Position numbers and translations under genes: made by a program. Shown in pieces: positions 59,758 through 64,000 of a stretch of DNA of 64,000 nt. The notes beneath the pieces are model-generated. The model searched no databases, was not told the DNA's origin, and worked only from the letters and a program-made list of their open reading frames with translations. Each line of letters starts with the position of its first letter. Within the stretch, counting starts at the first letter, position 1. The stretch is from Collinsella sp. Lineage in GTDB: Bacteria > Actinomycetota > Coriobacteriia > Coriobacteriales > Coriobacteriaceae. The stretch is from contig JAGZQF010000004.1 in assembly GCA_018382295.1 (NCBI GenBank), forward strand, positions 62,001 through 126,000, in the 5' to 3' direction.

Positions 59758-61956
59758 CTAGCCGACCGTATCGTCAGGCGTGGGCGAGGGGTCGGGAGTG
59801 GGTGTAGGCGTAGGCGTAGGCGTGCCGCCATCGCCGCCGGTCGAACCACCAGTGGAGCCGCCCGTCGAGCCACCGGTCGTACCGGTGCCGCCGGTGGTGT
59901 CGCCGCCCGTGGTCTCGGTGGTCGTGGTCGTCGTGGTAGTCGTTGTGGTGGTTTCCTCTTCGTCCTCGTTCTCGTCCTTGTCGTCGTTCTCCGTCTTCTT
60001 GGAGTTGTTGGTGCCGTAGAACTTCCAGACGCTGTTGTTCTTGTAGGTGGGCGCCGTTCCGGTCGCAAACTCCTCGCGCTCGGTACCGGTCAGAACGGTG
60101 TTCATAAACCGCTTAAAGACAGGCAGGTTGGTGCTGTCGCCCAGCAGGTCTGTGCCGTATTTTTGGATGGGGATCTCGCCCGCGGAATAGCCGGTCCACA
60201 GGGCGCACGCCAGCTGCGGGGTATAGCCGCAGAACCACAGGTTGGTGGTGTTGTCGGTGGTGCCCGTTTTGCCGGCATAGGGCTGGTTGACGCTCAGAGC
60301 GCCGGCAGCACCCGTACCGCCGCCCTGCATGACGCCGGTCAGAACATCGGTGACCGCGGCGGCCTCGCCCTCGGTAAGCACCTGTGAGGGATTGTCGGTG
60401 TGCTGGTACAGCACCGAACCGGTACGAGAGTCAATCTCGGTGATGGCGATCGGCTGGCGATAGTAGCCGCCGTTGGCAAACGTCGCGTAGGCAGCGGCCA
60501 TCTCGAGCGGCGAGATCGAGCCGGTGCCGAGCGTCATGACGGGAACGTCCTCGATGTTGTCCTTGGCGGGATCGATGCCGAGCTTTTTGACGAGCGAGAT
60601 GATCTTGCTGTTGCCGACGGCTTCCGCCACCTGGATGTAGCCGGTGTTGGAGGAGTATACCGTCGCCTGCTTAAGCGTGATGTTGCCATAGCTATGGTTG
60701 GCGTAGTTTTGGACCTCGGTCGTGGTGCCCTTGGCCTTGAGCGGCGAGTTGCAGTTGAGGGTGACGTTGGGGTTCATGCCGTTTTGGATGGCAGTTGCCA
60801 GCGTAAAGGCCTTAAAGGTGGAGCCGACGGGACGCTTGGCCGTGGCATGGTTTACGTGGTTCTCGTCGGCGTTGTAGTCATAGCCGCCCACCATGCACTT
60901 GATGTAGCCGGTCTTGGGGTCGACGACGACCATGCCCATGTCCAGGCCGTCGAGTGAGAGCGTGTCGAGCTGCTCGCGGACGGCATTCTCTGCCACCTGC
61001 TGCATCGTGGGGTCGATGGTGGTCTTGACGGTCAGGCCGCCCTTAAAGAGCACGTCGGTCGAGAACTCCTGCTCCAGCAGCTGCTTAACATAGGCGACAA
61101 AGTAGGGCTGCGAGTATACGTCGACGCCGCTGCCCGAAATCTCGGTCACGTTGAGGGTGATGGGCTCGGCCTGTGCGGCATCGTGCTCCTCCTGGGTGAT
61201 GTGGCCCAGGCGCAGCATGTTGTCGAGGACCTTGTTGCGGCGAGACAGTGCCAGGTCGGGATTGACCGTGGGGTCGTACTGCGAAGGCGAGTTGGGAAGG
61301 CCGATGAGCAGCGCGGCTTCGCTCAGGGTGAGGTCGGCGGCGCTCTTGGACAGGTAGGTCTCGGCTGCGGCCTCGATGCCGTAGGCGCCGTGGCCGTAAT
61401 AGATGGTGTTGAGGTACATCATGAGGATCTCGTCTTTGGAGTACATGTCCTCCATCTTGATGGCGATGTAGGCCTCGCGCACCTTACGCTCGATGGTCGA
61501 GTCGAACTGCTCCTCCTGCAGGATGGTGTTGCGCACCAGCTGCTGGGTGATAGTCGAGGCGCCTTCGTGCCCGCCGCCGAGGGTTGCCACCGCAGCACGC
61601 GCGATACCCCACAGGTCGATACCGCCGTGCTCGTAGAAGCGCTCGTCCTCGACGTCAACGGTGCCCTGCAGCACGTAGGGGGAGACCTCGTCCTTGGTGA
61701 TGGACTTGCGGTTTTGCGTGTAGAAGCTCGCGATCTTGTTGCCGTTGCAGTCGACGATCTCGGTGGGCTCGCTCACCAGATACGCGTTGGCGTCGGTGTA
61801 GTCGGGCAGATCGGACAGCCAGCGGTTGACGTTGCCGACCATGCCGATGCCAAACGCCACGCCCGCAATCAGCAGAAAGCCCAAAAACGAGAGCAGGATT
61901 ATGGGCAGGGCATGCGTCTTTGAACGGCTGCGTCCCTGTCGTTGGCGAGGACCCAT
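59758..61956 (-). CDS. class A penicillin-binding protein (transglycosylase/transpeptidase)
   Basis: 732 residues from ATG 61956 (GGAGGTCAATAT upstream) on the minus strand; 123 further in-frame bases lack a ribosome site. One N-terminal membrane helix (ALPIILLSFLGFLLIAGVAF), glycosyltransferase motif EDERFYEHGG (about 103-112) with GASTITQQLVRN, then the transpeptidase motifs GSTFK (Ser about 377), SSN (about 434) and KTGTT (about 561). Builds and crosslinks peptidoglycan outside the membrane. The last 90 residues are low complexity: acidic, poly-Thr, GGST repeats, TPTPTP, suggesting a wall-spanning flexible tail. Divergent from the U32 gene. Confidence 0.95.
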   Translation of the reverse strand: MGPRQRQGRSRSKTHALPIILLSFLGFLLIAGVAFGIGMVGNVNRWLSDLPDYTDANAYLVSEPTEIVDCNGNKIASFYTQNRKSITKDEVSPYVLQGTVDVEDERFYEHGGIDLWGIARAAVATLGGGHEGASTITQQLVRNTILQEEQFDSTIERKVREAYIAIKMEDMYSKDEILMMYLNTIYYGHGAYGIEAAAETYLSKSAADLTLSEAALLIGLPNSPSQYDPTVNPDLALSRRNKVLDNMLRLGHITQEEHDAAQAEPITLNVTEISGSGVDVYSQPYFVAYVKQLLEQEFSTDVLFKGGLTVKTTIDPTMQQVAENAVREQLDTLSLDGLDMGMVVVDPKTGYIKCMVGGYDYNADENHVNHATAKRPVGSTFKAFTLATAIQNGMNPNVTLNCNSPLKAKGTTTEVQNYANHSYGNITLKQATVYSSNTGYIQVAEAVGNSKIISLVKKLGIDPAKDNIEDVPVMTLGTGSISPLEMAAAYATFANGGYYRQPIAITEIDSRTGSVLYQHTDNPSQVLTEGEAAAVTDVLTGVMQGGGTGAAGALSVNQPYAGKTGTTDNTTNLWFCGYTPQLACALWTGYSAGEIPIQKYGTDLLGDSTNLPVFKRFMNTVLTGTEREEFATGTAPTYKNNSVWKFYGTNNSKKTENDDKDENEDEEETTTTTTTTTTTTETTGGDTTGGTGTTGGSTGGSTGGSTGGDGGTPTPTPTPTPDPSPTPDDTVG

Positions 61957-62118
61957 ATATTGACCTCCAGGTATGTCGTGCCGGACGGTGGATGTGCCGT
62001 CGAGGCAGGATGGACATAAGTTATTACACGATAAACCAAACGGGGCGCGCGAGGCCTCGTGTATGCTGGAAGACGGCATTTTTCAGAGTGAATGCATACC
62101 TTGGTAAGGAGTTTGCCG

Positions 62119-64000
62119 ATGGCGATTCGGGCGATGGGGCCGAGCGGACAATACGAGACTGGATTGGATGCTGCCGGTGCGGCGCTGCCCGAGCTGCTGG
62201 CGCCGGCGGGCGGGCTCGACCAGATGCTTGCGGCCATCGCCGCGGGTGCCGATGCCATCTATGCGGGGTTGGGCGGCTTTAACGCCCGCGTGAGCGCGCA
62301 TGGTTTTACGGATGACGAGTTTGCGCGCGGTTGTGCCGTGGCGCATGCTCATGGCGTGCGTGTGTACGTAACGCTCAACGTGTTCGTGTTTGACGATGAG
62401 CTGTCCGACGCGGTGGCGCTGGGAGCTCATGCACTGGAGCTGGGCGCCGATGCTCTGATTGTGGCCGATGCCGGGTTGGCCTGCGCGCTGCGCGCGGCGA
62501 TTCCCGGGGTCGAGATTCACCTGTCCACGCAGGCGGGCGCTCATAGCGAGGGTGCCGTGCGGCTTGCCGCCGACGAGCTGGGGGTCGAGCGCGTGACGAC
62601 GGCACGCGAGCTGACGGTCGACGAGATTGCGGCGCTATGTGCCACGGGCGTGCCCATCGAGGTATTCTGCCACGGTGCGATTTGCATCGGCTATTCGGGG
62701 GCGTGCGAGTTCTCGGCCCTGCGGCGTGGGCGCTCGGCGATGCGCGGCGACTGCACACAGCCGTGCCGTCTGGCGTACGACCTAGTGGACGAGGCGGGGC
62801 AGAGTGTTGTTGCTGTCGAGGGAGATCGCCTGCTGTGCCCGCGCGACTATCTGGGTATTGCGCATCTGCCCGAGCTTGTAGATGCCGGCGTGGCGTCGCT
62901 CAAGATCGAGGGGCGCATGAAGAACCCCGATTACGTATTCAACGTGGTGCGGGTGTGGCGCCGGGCACTCGATATGCTGTGCGACGGCGCGTGGGGCCCC
63001 GGTGCCGTGGAAGAGCTTGAGCGCGAGCTGGGAAGGTCGTTTAACCGTGGGTTTACCGATGCGTACCTGCGAGGGCGTTCGGGTGCCGAGCTGATGAGCT
63101 TTGAGCGCGCAATTAACCAGGGCGTGCGCGTGGGGCGCTTGGTCGCTGTGGGCCACGAAGAGGTGACCGTTGAGCTCGACGCCGCCGTGGCGGCGGGTGA
63201 CATGCTCGAGATTCGGTTCTATCCGGGTGTCGACGCGCGTCCCGATGTGCCCAAGCGCTGGCCGCAGGTGCCCTGCCCGGTGGATGCCGCAGCGGGGAAG
63301 CGCGTCGTCGTGCATTGCAAGCGTAAGGTGGACACGGGCTGCGAGGTGTACCTGATTCGCAGCGCCGGCGTGTTGGATCAGACGGCGGCAGTGTTGGAGC
63401 GCATGCGGGCCGAGGCGGATGCGATTGCGCCTGTTGCGCGTGCCGTTGAGGTGCTGCCCTTTGAGGGCGTTGCGGTGGATGGCGGTGCGTCGACGGAGTT
63501 GGTGGAGTGCGCGGTTCCCACTCGCATGGTTTTTGCTTGGCAACTGATGGATGCCGACCCGCGCGGAGAACTCGATTTGTCCGACGCCGTTGTGGTGCTT
63601 GACGAGGTGTACCGCACAGGTGACGCTGACCGGACCCGCTCACTGATGCAGCGTGCCGGGCGCGTCGTCTGCCGCAACCTGGGACAGGTGGTGATCGCTC
63701 GCGAGCTGGGCGTGACGTTTGACGTGGCGGCGCCGGTGTTCTGCGCGAATCGGGCCACGCTTACCTGGCTGCGCGGACTCGGTGCGGGGCGGGTGTACTT
63801 GCCGGCCGAGTTGCTCGGCAATGATGCGGAGCGTATTGCCGAACTGGCTGCTGAACCCGGCGTCTTGGGTCCGGTCGACGCCGACCGTCCCGAGCTTATG
63901 GTGTGCGAGCACTGCCTGCTGACCGCCGAGGGCGTCTGCGCCACCGATGCGACGGGACAGGTCCGTTGCCGCGACTGCTTGCGTCGTCGGCAGGTACGCT
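62119..64000 (+). CDS. U32 family peptidase-like protein, 3' truncated by window
   Basis: About 627 residues visible from ATG 62119 (GGTAAGGAGTTTGCCG upstream), and the frame is still open at the window end. LPELLAPAGGLDQMLAAIAAG then ADAIYAGLGGFNAR; the U32 signature EVFCHGAICIGYSGAC with RGDCTQPCRLAYDL; LKIEGRMKNPDYVFNVV follows. Near the end, CEHCLLTAEGVC and CRDCL are Cys pairs likely to bind an iron-sulfur cluster. Same family as 11832-14327 but clearly divergent from it. Probable rRNA or tRNA hydroxylation factor (inference). Confidence 0.88.
   Translation, partial: MAIRAMGPSGQYETGLDAAGAALPELLAPAGGLDQMLAAIAAGADAIYAGLGGFNARVSAHGFTDDEFARGCAVAHAHGVRVYVTLNVFVFDDELSDAVALGAHALELGADALIVADAGLACALRAAIPGVEIHLSTQAGAHSEGAVRLAADELGVERVTTARELTVDEIAALCATGVPIEVFCHGAICIGYSGACEFSALRRGRSAMRGDCTQPCRLAYDLVDEAGQSVVAVEGDRLLCPRDYLGIAHLPELVDAGVASLKIEGRMKNPDYVFNVVRVWRRALDMLCDGAWGPGAVEELERELGRSFNRGFTDAYLRGRSGAELMSFERAINQGVRVGRLVAVGHEEVTVELDAAVAAGDMLEIRFYPGVDARPDVPKRWPQVPCPVDAAAGKRVVVHCKRKVDTGCEVYLIRSAGVLDQTAAVLERMRAEADAIAPVARAVEVLPFEGVAVDGGASTELVECAVPTRMVFAWQLMDADPRGELDLSDAVVVLDEVYRTGDADRTRSLMQRAGRVVCRNLGQVVIARELGVTFDVAAPVFCANRATLTWLRGLGAGRVYLPAELLGNDAERIAELAAEPGVLGPVDADRPELMVCEHCLLTAEGVCATDATGQVRCRDCLRRRQVR

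Noticed and set aside
59780..60019. Plus-strand frame of Val/Pro/Ser repeats
   Set aside because: Antisense of the low-complexity tail of the penicillin-binding protein.

Overview
The window is a high-GC, gene-dense bacterial chromosome segment. The r-protein sequences, the zinc-type S14, L24, L36 and adenylate kinase, a GC-rich third codon position and the anaerobic selenium/molybdenum purine genes suggest a gut-dwelling actinobacterium of the Coriobacteriia, most like Collinsella. This placement rests on recognising protein style and gene content, not on a search.

Layout. 1-2538: the end of a PTS sugar permease, a cation-diffusion-facilitator transporter and a histidine-phosphatase family protein. 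2539-8786: a long palindrome, then the first half of the S10/spc ribosomal protein operon (rplC-rplD-rplW-rplB-rpsS-rplV-rpsC-rplP-rpmC-rpsQ-rplN-rplX), closed by a strong terminator. 8787-47154: 38 kb of non-ribosomal DNA. 47155-56879: the operon resumes exactly where it left off (rplE-rpsZ-rpsH-rplF-rplR-rpsE-rpmD-rplO-secY-adk-map-infA-rpmJ-rpsM-rpsK-rpsD-rpoA-rplQ). 56880-64000: truA, a glycosyltransferase, argR, a class A penicillin-binding protein and the start of a U32 peptidase.

The 38 kb block is itself nested. Its outer parts hold an anaerobic purine/urate-type cluster in two halves, each next to its own YheO-like PAS/HTH regulator. The left half (16.2-25.6 kb) is a purine permease, ssnA, ygfK, a polyferredoxin and a FAD-less, probably selenium-dependent xanthine dehydrogenase. 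The right half (37.8-46.8 kb) is ygeX, ygeY, ygeW, a mocA-like cytidylyltransferase, a hydantoinase, yqeC, yqeB and xdhC. By analogy with the known enteric and gut-anaerobe cluster, the left half imports, deaminates and oxidises or reduces purines; the right half opens the ring, breaks the ureido products down to diaminopropionate and pyruvate, and matures the Mo-Se cofactor. A Gfo/Idh/MocA oxidoreductase with a DeoR regulator, a pseudouridine synthase, a U32 protein and a RidA enamine deaminase lie between the rplX terminator and the purine genes.

Between the two purine halves (25.6-35.8 kb) is an accessory island: two ATPases that each carry a C-terminal nuclease-like acidic/lysine motif and are each preceded by a different repeat array, a DEDDh exonuclease, a frameshifted small gene, two unrecognised proteins (one with a glycine/alanine-rich membrane-like core), and a fused GmrSD-type restriction enzyme. 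This is the best place to look for an undescribed system. Several palindromic or tandem non-coding repeats (2.6, 8.8, 14.4, 25.7-25.9, 27.4, 35.7, 44.1 and 46.9 kb) mark the edges of modules. No tRNA, rRNA, CRISPR array or recognisable transposase was seen.
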